Notes: generated by a model not told the origin, from the letters alone. A DNA stretch of 64,000 bases from Clavelina lepadiformis (GCF_947623445.1 NC_135248.1:5270977-5334976), one strand, 5' to 3'; numbered from the stretch's first letter, positions 48,834 to 62,729 are shown. A program made the numbers and translations.

Positions 48834-51800
48834 CAATACCGTGACTTTGCAATTAACTGCGGTTTTCGTTTTATTAGTAAAAGACGTGCATTTAATAGCA
48901 GTTTTAATAGTCTATTACTAATTTAAGCTAATACCAGAAATAAAACACCATAACTACACATTTTTTATGTACATTTATTTAACAACAAAAAACTGAGCAA
49001 TCTCCTGTTAACAACTGGCGGCAAAAATTATTAGCGTTGTAAAGATTCTAAAATTAGCGAACTTCTTCGATAGAGTTTGCAAGTTTAAGCTAGTATGTTT
49101 GAAACAAAATAAAAAATCTTCATGATTTATTGTTTATGTCCTATAGACCTATACTATTCATGTGCATTTGAGTAATTTTAACTAATTGCAATTAATCTCA
49201 CCGGCCAATTGGGTTCAATTTACCATTAGGTGTTTTTAAGATCAAAGTAGCATCTTTTAAAACAAGTCGCATTTTGTGTATGTTAAAATTTTGGTAGCAT
49301 ACAAATTACCACAATACGAAGCAGCGTAAAACATGAAAACAAAAGATGATAAAATTGACAGTTGTCCACAATCGTTGGTTATATCAAGTGACGCTATTTT
49401 GTACAGTAACTGCTTTAAGACGGAATATAACTTCACTGCTTTGAACGTACTGAAGATTTCAAGATGTAGAAATAAAAGAAACAAACAAAGAAAAGACGAA
49501 AGTAAAAATGGTGGTATGCTGCTAGGAAAATAAATATAAGGTAGATGGCTATCCATGGCGTTGATACAACGTCGTTTTGTGCACGTCAGTTTTACCACAT
49601 GTAATCAAGACAGGAAGAATGACAACTGGGCACAAGATGTCTTGCAATGATGACACAACCTTGCGACTAAAATTTGGCTTCTCACTAAAAGAAAAATAAA
49701 TAAAATACATTTTTAAATTTGGAACTGTCAAATTTTTAAATACAAACAGCATTTTGTTAAATAATACTGTATATGTTTGTGTGTAAATATACAGTAGTTA
49801 TAGTGGGATATAGTTATAGATACAATAGGAAAAAAACCTTTAATTCCTAGCGATAACAAGGTGGTTCATTTATATTTTTGAAAAGATAAAAACGTTAAGT
49901 GGTAATTAGAATACTTTCACTGTATAATTATATGCTTTACTTAACGAACACTTTCCGGTTCTAAGGATTATTCAATTTAATAGACTTCAGGTCTTGATGT
50001 AACTATATTAGGAAGAAAGCTTTACATGACTGGCGCAAATTCATTTCGCACTTCACCAAATGTTAAATGCTTGAAAGGAGAAAGTGACTAAAACACTTTT
50101 AAGTAATTAAGTTTAAAACAGTTTAGAAAATCTTGGTAATTAGCCAAAAAGCGTTTTTTTAAAAAAATTCTTTAAACCTACAAGTGTAAATGGTCGTTCA
50201 GGGTTGCGACTGTAAAAAATGCCAACAGCAATCGACCGACAAGTTCTGTTAAAAGCGATAAGCGGTCAGAGTGGAACCATTTTTCACCGCGTAAACCGCC
50301 AATTTAGCTTTTAAAACAACTGTTAAAGGCACAGTAAGCAAAGCAGAAACCGTCACAAACCATTACTGAAAAATGTGTGGGAGTTCTAATGTGAGCGCTT
50401 TTAACAGCGGACCCCTTGCTATGCAGATGTTGGTAAAATGAAATGCCACTCACACAAGATATCGTATTCATCATTGGTCCGCTTAGTGACATACCACAAA
50501 CCGCATCTTTATTGAACATATGTAACACTTTACGATGCAGATAGAACAAGGCTTTTTTTGTCGAGATCGTTAAAATTTCTCATGGTGTGTTTTGTAACAG
50601 GCTGGTTTGTGAGAGCTCATTACCTGGACCTTGGCCCATTTATTGGCTGATTCAGTCACCGCGACTTTACATAACCTGATAAGCTAATGTTTGCTTTATA
50701 AATATCTTTTACCAAGTACAGCAATTTAACTGCTAATATGGACTATGCAAGAAATACATACAGTATATTTAAATGAACTTTTATATTTTTTGGGTGCTCA
50801 AATTTGATCCAATCAAGAAACAGTTGCTATTTGAACATTATTTTTGGACCGTCAAAGTTTACTTTCAAGTTGTCAACTACTTACAAGAAGTTGTGCGTAA
50901 CTATGCTTCCACGCTGAGGCTGCAAAAGTAGATATAATCTCGGCAACGAGTTTTTTACAATGTGTGCGTTATCTCCATCAGGAATCAAAGTAATCAAAAT
51001 ATGGTTTAGTTGACAGAACTGAATAAATTGTCTCTCTTCGCACGAAAATGCTAAGCGATGAAAGCTAAATGCCGAAACTTTGACAAAAAGTACTAATTAT
51101 ACCGTGGATCCCATTTTAGAAAACTAACAAACACGTTGCCCCGCACGACTTTCTGAGCATTTTGTAAAATGACGACGAAGGAAGCGATTTTCAATTTGGG
51201 TGGTCTGGTAAAAACAATTCACTACAAGGACTACACGTTGTTATCACGATAATGTTTTATTCAGACCTTTAATTTAACTCCAGTTTTAATAATTATTGCG
51301 TTTAACCTTTTTGCAAGTGTCTGTATGGGTTTAATTATCGTCGCATTGAGAGCTTATGTCTACGAGACCTACATTTTATAGGAAGACTACACTTGACCAG
51401 CGCCGTCTCAACGAAGAAAACTTTTTGATTGCTGAAATACCGCTTCTGAATTACATCGGTTTTAAGAGGATTTTGGTATGAGAAATTTGTTAAAGGCGCT
51501 GTCAAACCCACCGTCCGGACAACCTGTCTTACGAACAAAGATGACTAATGTTTATCTATCTGAGCCGCTCAGGCTAAAAGCTTGTAAGCGCGTGCATTTG
51601 TCCGGGTAGGATAAAGCCATGTAAAGTAAAAAACAACGTCTTAAACGTTTGCTGAAACTTTAAGTTTCGCATTTCAGGATTCACTTTAACATGCACCTGG
51701 TCGTCACAGGCAGCTGTCATTTTATGAAGTGTTGTTGAAATCGTTTTGTGCGCTCCCTTCTCATGGCGATCAATTTTGCTACGTGACGTAATGCAAAACT

Positions 51801-51956
51801 AGTTAAATGAATAAAGCGGAATTTCAACTGGATTTCTATTTAGGTGTCACATATTTGTATTCCAATTCTTGCAAACGATAGAGATGTTTAATAGACTAAA
51901 GGTTATAGTCCACAGTGGAGCATTCATGAAACATTAGTATTGTTTGTTTTAGTATA
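48834..51956. other. Gene-free stretch
   Basis: About 3 kb of AT-rich sequence. Frames at 49257-49598, 50304-50549 and 51335-51538 on the minus strand have no family resemblance and no convincing start or splice context. Confidence 0.4.
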
Positions 51957-52329
51957 TCACCCTTTAAAAGGCAGCATTTGACCGTTGTCATGCATCATTA
52001 CACCGCCCAAAAAATCTTTGTCAAAGTGAATTAAGTTCAACATTATGGACAAACGAAATCCAAACATACGACAAACAGCTTTAAAATTAATTTTTTTTAT
52101 CGTGGCGGCACTTTATAAACAAGATTAATTATAAATATTTACTTCTTGTAACAAATTTTAATAATTGATAATACTTACAATCTCTCCTGAGTCTTGCATG
52201 GGCGCAATGATGACAAAGTTTGCGGCTGCATCTTACACGTCTGAAAGATCTTGCCTCAATGCTTGCAACGAAGAGATCGAAGGATAACATGAGAATCAAG
52301 ATCAAACACACAACCGATTTTGCTTGCAT
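51957..52329 (-). CDS. Small secreted Cys-rich cationic peptide (tentative, two exons)
   Basis: Exon 1 (52179-52329) encodes MQAKSVVCLILILMLSFDLF followed by VASIEA, a textbook signal peptide. After it comes a very basic segment, RSFRRVRCSRKLCHHCAHAR, with a C-x4-C-x2-C spacing. The exon ends at a perfect GTAAGT donor. The best downstream acceptor gives exon 2 (51957-52078), starting with another Cys and ending in a TGA stop, for 90 aa in total. ATTAAA occurs about 60 bases further on. Signal peptide plus basic Cys-rich mature part would suit an antimicrobial peptide or a peptide hormone. I do not recognise a family. Exon 2 is less certain than exon 1. Confidence 0.45.
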
Positions 52330-52992
52330 TTTTGTTTGGCCGTCAATGACTTCAATATAAATGAGCTTGCACGAATTTACTGTCTTGTTAGAAGTTGTGA
52401 AATCTTCTAAACAAACCTTTTTTACTTTCAAAGTCGAATTTTATTAATAGTATATTATACTTAATAGAAGATCAAGCAAATATAACAAAAATATGCTTAA
52501 GTTACACCTGTTAGGTGTCTGCAGGAAAAAAAAACAACGTATGATGAATAGTGTTTGTAAAAATACTCAACTATAACAACTTCCCTGTTTTATAGCGACA
52601 AGCATATTCAATTAAACTGACCCTAACTAATGCCTATAAAACATCACACAAAATCACATTGCCGCCTTGAAAGGACAGGTTATGGCCAACGAAAATATAC
52701 CAGTACGTTCTCCGACAAAAGCGTTGTTGCACAGCTGTGTGTGGCTAATGGTACCCTAGAATACCTTCGACTATCTCACCTAATAAATTGTTTACCCTGG
52801 TCAAATAGTTCAAACATATGAAGCTGAATCAGACGACCTCGCTTGCAATCGATGTCTGCATGGAACAGTTCGCTCTCGCGCTCGACCAAGGATATGGTCG
52901 ATTAAGGGAGACTGGGTCGACTTTATAAGTTCTAACTGTAAGTTCACGCAGTCATGTGACCAGCGAATGCAGTTAAGTATTACAGATAGAGA

Positions 52993-53523
52993 TTACAAAT
53001 CAAACAGCTTGAGGGAAAAGGTTAACGAATTTGTGGTATAATTGGGGCCAACTCTGTCAGAAAAAGCGTGTACGTGATTGTAACCATATCCAACTATCAC
53101 GTAGCTAAGCATCTGTGGCAAAGTCGCGTTTAAATAAAGCGGAGAAAAGTTTTGATAAGTGGAAGTTACCCAAGCCCCACCTCTTTTGCTACGCGTTTAT
53201 TAGAAATTCCTATGGCGGCGAACTTCTCTTGAAACACTGACGCACGCCCTTCAAAAACTCTTGCAATTGTAAGTCGATGAGAGTCGGCTATCTGCAGGTT
53301 TTTAACGTGAAGATAATGATCCAAGCTATGCACTTGCCCTTGCGCTAAATACAGGAAAAGAAAGGCAAAAAGTGATAAAAGCACTTGACCTGCCCTTTTG
53401 TTTAGACGCAAGCATGGTCTGTTTTCTTGCCGGCTTCTGACAAACAGTGGAATTACAGTTGCTTTTAAGCTTTTAAACGGTGAGATAAAAGCAACATCGC
53501 GCGGTAACTTACACCCAAACCAT
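52993..53523 (-). CDS. Putative secreted or membrane small protein (tentative, three exons)
   Basis: The middle exon (53170-53436) is an open frame encoding a hydrophobic segment (QVLLSLFAFLFLYLAQG) and then a charged helix-like region ending with SNKRVAKEVGLG at a GTAACT donor. It lacks its own ATG. A short upstream exon (53513-53523), ending at a consensus GTAAGT, supplies one in phase. A downstream acceptor gives a last exon (52993-53053) with a TAA stop, making 112 aa. The dibasic KR could be a prohormone cleavage site. No homologue is recognised, and the hand-built model may be accidental. Confidence 0.3.
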
Positions 53524-56500
53524 CTTTCACAACTGCCCTAGATCATTTGAAGTGGTGCTGGCGTTCTTAACTCGGAAGTCTCCTCTTGAGCAAGGTCACT
53601 TGACTCCGTTGACTGGGAAGACGAAGCGTTGGCGGTTGAACCAAAAATGGTTTCTTGTTTAACTCGTGGAGAAATAACTGCTGGCGGGTAATCATGGGAT
53701 GTGAATTATTGGACCTTATTCTTCCAATGGGATGCGGACATGCTCTTTCAAGCGTACGTTTTGTCATTAATATCAATGCAAAGGTATGATAATTTCAGCC
53801 ACGTTGTATTTTAAGTGGAAAATCCCGCATGCTTATACAACGAGATACCCGGGCCAATGATCAAAGTCCAGGTTGTTCCACGTTCCCTATTAAGGGAAAG
53901 AACAACCCAAAGCAATATTGCGACAGCACACCTGACGTATACGTGACGAACCGGATGACATCACTTCGATTACTGGCAGAGTACACATCGCCAGTTTACG
54001 CATAAAAATTCCTTCGGTGTAAGTTGGTTTTCAAACTCGCGGTATCACCGCCTTGATGAACTGAGGTCAGCAAAAATGGATTCCGCAAAGGAAGCGAGGT
54101 TGTAATTTACGCAGGACGTCCGAAGACAGCAGTAACAAAAGCACTTACATATAAGTGGCCTTCAGTTTACTCGTTACTCATCTATTGTTAAAGATGACTT
54201 GTGATGGTTGCATAAACGCCGCCTGCCATCGTCGAAAAAGCCTCGAAACGCAAAAACGGCATATTTTCCGCTAATTAGGCGTGTGATTACATCCGTTCTT
54301 GAAAGTTAAACCCAGCACGCAGATAATGTTCACTACCTGTCAGTCATGATACATTTATCCAGACCCGTTAGGGTGAAAAACAGAATCTTTTACGTCTACG
54401 TTGTATTGGATCACTGCACAAACTTATATTCTCAGGGAGTTAGAATATAAAACGTGGAATAGTATCTGGTTTTACCGGCATACTGTATTTAATATAATAC
54501 GGTTGTTAAAATTTGTCCTCACTACAGTATTACAAAGTGTAGGACTTTTCTCAAAATTTAATGAATATTATTTAATGCCGGATGAGCGGATACGACAGCG
54601 GCAGGAAAACTAATATACGTCCGCGAATTGTTTCAGAAGAGCGACCAACACAGACAAAAAGTAATATAAATTCCGGCGGTTTTGCCGCACCCCATGCTTT
54701 TCTTCATATCTGCAGTGAAATCAACTGAACAGGCTCTTTGATGCTCTTGTACATTAAGCCCTGATGGCGTCTCGAGTCTGCAAAGATTCACCGTACCGGA
54801 CACTACACTGACAATATTCCGAAGGCAGCTAACTATCCTGCTGCTAATGATATATATTTTACATATTACCGTTACGAATTATCGCTTACTTCATCTTTAC
54901 AAAATAGAAATGTGCGCTAATAGTTTAATTGCAGGCTTACGTAATTGTCAATTTAGTTTCATCACATACTCGTACATTAAGTTACTGTGAGAATAATGTA
55001 AGAGTTAAAAACGAATCTATCAAACACTTGTTTTCGATTGTAATGTCTATATAATTAATTAACTCGATACATTAATAGTTGCATCGTATCGTTGACGTTA
55101 GCCAAATTATGCTCGGAGACACTTAGGTTTGTCGAGATCCACTTGGCAGTGTCAAATGACATTTTTTGTATCCTTCTTATTCCAAAAACGCGTGATTAAT
55201 CGCGTTAAAATTTAAGTTTGAAAATCGGATTTTAAAGAGCAAAATGAAAGAGAAATGTTGCTTGGAGTTACACTTGAATCACGGCTTGGCAATTTCGAAA
55301 TGACATGGTTTCATGCGTGACGCGATGTTAAAAGATTCATTTCAAAATCAAAAAATCCCCGCTTCTTTTTATATGTTGAAAGAAAACTGCCAGGCTAGGC
55401 GTTCAACTATTGAAATCATATTTCTACCTCCGGTGAAAGTTACAAACCGTCACTTCCACCGTAATGCGCTATTGTTTGAGAACGTCCGATTATTGTTAAA
55501 AAATGCATTCGTCATCAAACGCCAACGCAATGACTACAGAAATAACTACGAAAGGAAGGCGTACAATCACGAAAGTTTCGTTACAATTCTCTGTAAATTA
55601 CCCGTGACACAAAATTCTTAGTTAACTTCCGCCAAGTACCACACTTTGTTTGCACCGGTTTACTTTCTGAACTTATTTCACCTACATAATATTACTTAAC
55701 TGGGCAGTAGTGCGATCACTCATCACTGGAGGTGATTGATCACAAACAAAGTTTCCGTCTTCAAAACGCTTCTCATGCCATGCAGTGAAAACTGCGGTTT
55801 CTTTGTTACTGAGCGTTAAGAAAAACGGTTACTTCTACCTTCGCTTTATAGTTTATAGTACAGCTGTGATTCATTCGCAAAACAAACTTTTACCAAGCAT
55901 GGAAAATGGTTCCACTTCCAAATAAAACTAATAGTGAAGGGTTTCCTCATTTTTCATATTTGTGTGAATTTTTTCTGTTTTTGTTTGTGCTAAAACGCTT
56001 GCTTGTTTGCGATGAACAAAATGGCGTTATCTGACATGCATAAGCGTCTTGCTGAGTTTTGTGGTTTGAAATCATAATATTTTGTCTTAACATTTGCAAA
56101 GCTTGCTTGCAAATATGGTTTAAAACAGTTTGCATCATGCTGGATATGATAGTACTATCATAATATTAATATCTCATGTCGTTCAAATTTTCTTTTTGCC
56201 AATTTTAGTCTTCGATCCATCGATTGAAAAAAAACAACACGTGTTGTCTGAATGCTTTACCGGAACCCAAGTAATAACGTTTGCAATGGCAGATATAATT
56301 TCTTTCTTAACTGAACCTAAAGCTCAAAAATCTTGACGAGTAAACACTTTAAGCTCATAAAATAAATTGAAGAGCTAGGCCTATATGGTCTTATCATTCA
56401 GATAAATACATGCTGCTGTCATATACAAATAAACTTTATCTGCTACCATGTGAAATACAGCGATAACTGACTAGGCGTGTTCGCTACTCGTGTCGCCATC

Positions 56501-56969
56501 TATTAGTTTGCCTAGCAACCTCAAAGCAAATCTGTCCTGCCACGGTTCGTCTGCTATGAAATTGAAAGCCACCACAAAGCTTCAACTAAATACCTGCCAA
56601 CACGCTTTTTGGAATAGTCAAATGTTAACGTTCAACGGATTTCAAATGCAAAGCGTTCAAGACAACATAACAAATCATTCGTATCACACCTTTTTGCATA
56701 TTTACAAAACTAACAAACATTATAGCTAAGTACGCACCTCCTTGCAGAAGCTTTTATAAGAAGAACTTTTATGACATGTTAGTTGACGCGACTTTTCGGT
56801 TATCACCGAATCGCGATAAGACAAAATCATCGCATGACCTACAAGGTACCTTTATCGGCTTAATTAAATTTATCTTAAATAAATGGTCTTGGGTCGATCG
56901 CCACAAGAGAGACAAATATGTTTTCGATCAACATCGCGCATGGAACATCTGCGCACTGCATCTCTGTAG
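53524..56969. other. Gene-free stretch with small hairpins
   Basis: A hairpin (GGTTGTTC..TTCCCT / AGGGAA..GAACAACC) lies at 53871-53907. A segment near 53943-53970 shares AACCGGATGACATCA with the repeat at 36.9 kb. I recognise no exon. Confidence 0.4.
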
Positions 56970-56989
56970 GGGTCAAGGGTCAGAGGTCA
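56970..56989 (+). promoter_or_regulatory. Triple DR1 nuclear-receptor half-site cluster
   Basis: GGGTCA, GGGTCA and AGGTCA occur head to tail, each separated by exactly one base. Direct repeats with one-base spacing (DR1) are the preferred sites of RXR and HNF4-type nuclear receptors. No target gene is evident nearby; the lectin gene starts 5.7 kb downstream. Confidence 0.35.
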
Positions 56990-59900
56990 ATCAATGCCAA
57001 CAGCAAAGCAAGCAATGTTATGGTTATCAGGGGTCACACAAATTAAAATATCACCCACAAGGATGTTAAAACATTGCTTTTCTATACGCTTTTTAAAAAT
57101 GCTTGCAGACATATTTTTTGTTTTTGCCTAAAGGTCTTCTTGTCCACGTATATTTGCCTGTGTTTTGGATCCGTTTCAAATTAATTATATTCATCGGACC
57201 TTACCATTTCTATTGACAAACGAAATGAATAACTTGCTCGGTGTCTACAACACTGCGAATAGATAAAGTATCGAAATCAATTTCTTTTACGCAATATACG
57301 TTGTCATTTCAACTTAACTTTTGAATAAAGTTGGTGGGCGTGAGTAAATATGCCGTTATTTTCAAATTCTTCACGGTTAATGTCGCCCGTCGCGACGTAT
57401 AATTTTACTGTTTTTCAGACAAAACAGTGTAACTTAATATTTAATCGTCTACGTCACACCAAACTTATCGAAAAGCGCACGAAGTTATTGATGTGAATAG
57501 TGCGAAGCGGGACAAAAATCCTTTCTACTGAGTCCTATTATTAAGTACAAGTTTTTCATTATTTGTAGCATCTTTTGTATATGAGATTTACAGGCAAATC
57601 TATAATAAAAAGTTCGTTAAATACTTAATTCTATAACTATGCTACAGCAGTAATTATTACTTGAATATTTTGAATATTAAAATCTTTTTAATCTTTTCCT
57701 CAAGTTGAAATTACCCACTTGCTTTTAAATAAATCAATTTGCCTTCAGTTTCCTTACGAAAACACATCTTTCCTTGTAATTAGACTATTACAAACTGCAA
57801 AATACCAAACAGGTAATCTCGAAAGAAAAAGTTTCTATTTATTGGACAACGTAACGTCGTAAAGGAAAACAAGTGCATTTAGTTACTGCAGACTTTTACA
57901 TATAAACTATGCCGTAAGTAGTTCAGTATATACAAATCGTAACCCATGTTTGAGGTTGTGTTTGTGGTGCAGAGTTATAACCCGTGGTAAAACTGTCTGC
58001 CTGTCAGTCTGTCCGCAAAAACCCAAGCTCTTCCGCTTTTGTAAAAATATGCATACCTGCACAAAATGCTTACTATACGTAAAACCTTACTATACTTACT
58101 ATATAATATACTTACTATACGTATACAACATTGTTATAACTCTGATTGCTCAACTGCGTTGTGAAGTTCTGTAGTTACAGTGCATCCGGTCTGTAAGAAA
58201 TTGTTGGATTAAGGCACACATTAATGTTTCTTGTCAGAGAATAAAAGCAAGATTGTATCAATTACCGGTATTATCTTATACGTAAAGATAACTGTTGTAC
58301 ACAAACTTGTCGCACAATGACTCAAGCCAAGAACCAATCTCCTAAAGTTTATCTGAGAAGGCTCAGCTTTAGCAATGGGCATCTTTAAACTCTTGATTGC
58401 ACCTTGCGGATGGTGTATTCTCTTAGCCTACAAATTCAGGTTCTAAAATCTAAAGAAATCATTTGGCTATCACAGCTCGAATGTCTTATCTACAACTTTA
58501 TATAGTCCGCAAATGTTACTTAGTGGTTTAATCTGGTATAGGACCATTCTGTATACCAAATTGTAGCTAATGTAGGCAGCGCTACATTGTAGGTTAAATC
58601 TTGTACTGACGTATGTTACTCTATGAATTTGTTTCAAATGGTGTGTCTTTTACCGTTTCACTACAACATTGAAACGTTTTATTTTTACCAAACTTGAATG
58701 CATATCGTAGTCTATACGTGAATGCAGCGCAAATATGGTGTAAATACATTTGGATATTAGTAGCTACGTAGTTACATTAGTTACATTAGCTATATATCTT
58801 GGTGTATAGAATGTTCTTTATGGTATTACAAAATTTGGCGCATAACGACATTATCAAGAATTAAGATCTCCATTATATACATACATACAGGCTCCTTACT
58901 GGCAGCTTACAGGCTTTGTATTACTGTAGGTTAAAAATAGATAGCAGCATTGCCAACTGGACAAAATGAATGAACAAAAAGTTATATAATTGTTATAAAT
59001 CGTTCAATGTATTTGGTTTATACTTTTAACAACATAGGCTACTATATGTGGCTTTTGCTAGGCTAACTTCATATCGAAGTAGGCTACTACTTACAAGTAA
59101 GTCATAAAAGACAATCAATCAATCACTCATTTATACATCTACATATTGTATTGCGGTTGTTGCATACAATTGTGTTGCTTCGAACCAAGAAATAGTATGT
59201 TACAGTAGTAGCGACTTTAAGGTATCATAACTACCCAAAGAATTATCTCACTAAATTTTCTGCCAAGTCATATATATAGTTTTACAAGAGTCGATGTAAT
59301 TGCCAAATAAGTCACAGAAAACAATCTAATTATACAACACGCAGTTACACTGTTACTGTTAAAAAGTAGATTTGCGTTTAAAAATCACATATACACAGGT
59401 ACACGGTACTTGAGGAAAGTAGTAATAAAATTATTAAACTTGTACAAGGATTCCGTTTTTTTAATAATCGGAATCTTGAAATTCATGCTGGTTAGCGACA
59501 ATCAGCACATTTACGCCACCTCCCGGTTGTTTAGAAACAAACCGTATGTGAGGTAGTGCGCCGCGTGGCAGTGATCATCAGTGGCAGTGGCATCTCGTTT
59601 AAAATTCATGCTTGGATACTATAAAGATTTTAATTGCTTAATTAGGTGTATAAGTGTCGGTAAAAAAGTATTAGTGCTGCACTATGTATACTGTATACAT
59701 TACTACATTGTACAATGTATGTGATTTCTACTAAACGCGTCCATTAACTGTTTGCCGTCAATTTATTACCTTTTCCACTTAGTTGTTACCTGCCCTTGTT
59801 GTAGTTTTGCCATTTAGTTTTGGTTTGATTGTATTGTTCAAACTGTATGATGTCAATTGTTAACTCGTCTTGATAACTGGCTACTGCTGCATAGAGCTAT

Positions 59901-61250
59901 ATAGTGTACGTTCAGCGCTCCTCCTGCTTGGTGGTATCTTCTTGGTTCCATGCGTGATTTATGCGGGTTTTTGCAAGAGTAGCGCGACTTGAGGCTTCTT
60001 TCTCCTTTGTAGCACGGGAGGAAGAGAGTCAGCTTCATACACAGCAACACGCTGAGATATTTTATTATTATTGCAAAAAATTATAGCGTGAGTTTATACG
60101 TAATAGAATTGTCAAGTGGAACAATCCCGAGCGTTATGAAAACCGTGTCAGGCATCAGGTACTTCTGTCAGTTGATACGCTTGTATTTAGTTTTAGGTTG
60201 CATATAAGCTAATTATCTGATTGCAAGAAATCTTTAGAGAACACACTTATGGTACAAAGTGTTGTTAAATGTTGTAGCCAATTGTATCGCATCCAACCAA
60301 AACGTACATTTTATGGAATAAATTTATTTGGGGATAACTCTTGTTAATAATCTTGACCATTTGTCATTTGCTTTTACTGACATTTCTGTCAATAACACAA
60401 GGTTTAACACATGTCCATGCAAACCCAACCACAAGATGGCCATAATGAGTCAATGATCAAATCAACAAACCTCGAAATTATTTTGAATAGTTTTAAATCT
60501 TTACTGGTTACTAATTTTAAGTGTCAGCAAAGAAGGCTCCAATTAATAGATATATTTTTATAAGCGCCAGAAATATGACAAAAAATTGCTAATTAGCTCA
60601 CTTTAAAGATTTGTTTGTGTTATGCTATGCTTTAACAGTTGTATTTGAAGATGCAGTACTTTTATGATTACAGTTCATTTAATTTAACCAGTTTGATAAA
60701 TATCTTGCCATGTTGTGACAAACACCATTTGCAAACTTATTAAACGGTCACTTTACGCAAATTCACCATGATTACCAAAAGGCTTTGTCGGGGTTATTTT
60801 TAAGTCAATTATTATCGAATTATTTTGTACCGAGATCCGATACAAATTACGGTGAGGATTCCTCAAAATCTCAGTTCAAGCACTTGTATAATGAGGCTTA
60901 TATTGTTTTGGGTTTAGTGGCCGTGTTATTTGCGTTCTTCAAGTTATTACCATAAATATTTTCAAGCACGATAGCTTTAAGCCTTCTATGCTTTGTCACT
61001 TTTTCCCGTGCATCAGCGCGCATGCTATGTTAGCATTTATCATATAACATTGTTGCACTATACTATAGTATGTAGTGACTATAGCATCTGTGATTTATCT
61101 ACATCGCCAGTGACAAAAAAGAAAATATGATTGATTGAATGATTGATTGAGTTGTGACCACAAAAGACAACACAAGTGTAATTGAAACTTCTGGAAAACT
61201 ATGATAGTTCAATAAAAACTAATTTTATAAGAATAATCGAATTTTGATGC
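56990..61250. other. Gene-free stretch with simple repeats
   Basis: A TTACTATACG-type simple repeat lies at about 58068-58128, and a GATTGATT run lies at about 61128-61150. Nothing resembles an exon. Confidence 0.4.
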
Positions 61251-61460
61251 TCTTTGCCTCAAAGTAAGCAGAAAAAATTTGCAATTTGGCCACTAAATGT
61301 TTTGAAACTGGTAAAAATTTTCAACAATTCATTGTTAAAGACAGGTTTAAAACCAGATGCACTTATTTCAATTTGGTGGGTGGCAATACAAAAAAGTCCA
61401 CCAACACCTTTGCATATTTGTCTTAAACACCATTTATTTTATTTAACAAAGTAATAAGAT
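61251..61460 (+). repeat. Interspersed repeat fragment related to 25.37 kb
   Basis: The frame at 61254-61454 contains WPLNVLK followed by a LLK.G segment also encoded around 25355-25430. The frame has no ATG in good context and no family resemblance, so I treat it as a decayed repeat. Confidence 0.35.
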
Positions 61461-62500
61461 AATTCAAAAAAATAAACCCGCTCCTCAAAGACGTTATATC
61501 CTCATAAAAATCGCTATAGCAAACTCAATGAGGGCGGAAACATCCCAGGCTGAAACTCTCTGCTCTAGATTTGAGAATATTTACGCCATCCGGTATTGTT
61601 TTATTGTGTATAGAAGCTGTTTGGTTTTCGATATTCAGTTATTATGCAAGTACCAGTAATTAGGTTTGCTTTCACAAGCTGTTGACAATGGAGCTATAAC
61701 TAAAGCCACTTTCATAACATTTTCCAGTCATTTATCATCTGAGAATTGCATATATTTTATTCGTGTGTGGCCCCTTTGCTGATAGCTCTTGAGCAAGAAA
61801 TCAGATTATATCACCAGAAAAACGATGGCTGGACCTATTTTAATTTTGCAATGTGTAAAATATAAACAAACAATATACAGATTAGCTTATTGGAAAGTTT
61901 TGTGGTAAACATATATATGGAGATTATTCTTGGTGATTTATGATTGTGGTTATTAAATGCCATACATGAAGTTTTACCTTGTTAGTATTAAGTTCAATAC
62001 ATGGAGATTATCTCGTTCTAAAGAAGTTTTGTGTTTTTTTGTTTTTATTGTTTGCTAAATCATGCATTGAGAAAGTCGATACGATTTCCAGCAGAGGACA
62101 AATTCGCTTTATCGCTAACGTCGGCAATGCATTAGCGTATGGTACATTGTAATTTTGTGACTGTTACTTCAACAAAATGCCATATTACTCTGAATATCAG
62201 CTTACTTTTGAGGCCAAATTGATCGCAGTCTGACATTGCAAGATTTCGAAATCTTTATGAAATGTTAATTGTATAATAAAGTATATTTTTAGATGTTGTT
62301 GAAATAACAAAGACGAGGCTATGAAGACTTTGCCCTATAAACGTAATATTTACATGTTGATTTAGCACTGATATCATATGGATTTATACCATACTCACAT
62401 GGCGTTAAAAGTGCAAAAATAAATCTTACATGTAGTCACGTAAAACCTTCAGCGGTAACAATCAGCGGATGTTGGTTGTGAAAAGAGGTGTTATATATTG
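61461..62500. other. Intergenic upstream of the C-type lectin gene
   Basis: No exon is recognised. Confidence 0.4.
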
Positions 62501-62514
62501 TTTAAGTATTTGTC

Positions 62515-62522
62515 TGACGTCA
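62515..62522 (+). promoter_or_regulatory. Palindromic CRE upstream of the lectin gene
   Basis: A perfect TGACGTCA palindrome, the CREB/ATF consensus, lies 87 bp before the TATA box of the lectin gene. Binding is inferred from sequence only. Confidence 0.4.
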
Positions 62523-62608
62523 GATCGCTTGATACTTCTTCTGATAAGAGCCAAAAACAAGGAACTGTGCCCTCTTTGCTTTCTCTAAGGCCAGGCTACC
62601 ACGCATAG

Positions 62609-62616
62609 TATAAAAT
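62609..62616 (+). promoter_or_regulatory. TATA box of the lectin gene
   Basis: TATAAAAT about 114 bp before the ATG at 62730; transcription would start near 62640. Confidence 0.45.
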
Positions 62617-62729
62617 ATGTTCTAAAAACGCCTGTTTTAAGAAGAGCAAAGGCGTCTTATAAATTTCTACTCCAAACAGTAATGCAAAAACTCAGAACAA
62701 AGTTTTCTGAACTGTTTTTGTAACGTATA

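Noticed and set aside
49257..49598. 113-codon hydrophobic minus-strand frame
   Set aside because: Leu/Phe-rich composition from AT-rich sequence, no family resemblance, no splice context, and an overlapping frame on the other strand.
56776..57069. 97-codon plus-strand frame with a TATA-like TTTATAAG upstream
   Set aside because: No signal peptide, domain or splice support; overlaps the direct-repeat regulatory-like sequence.
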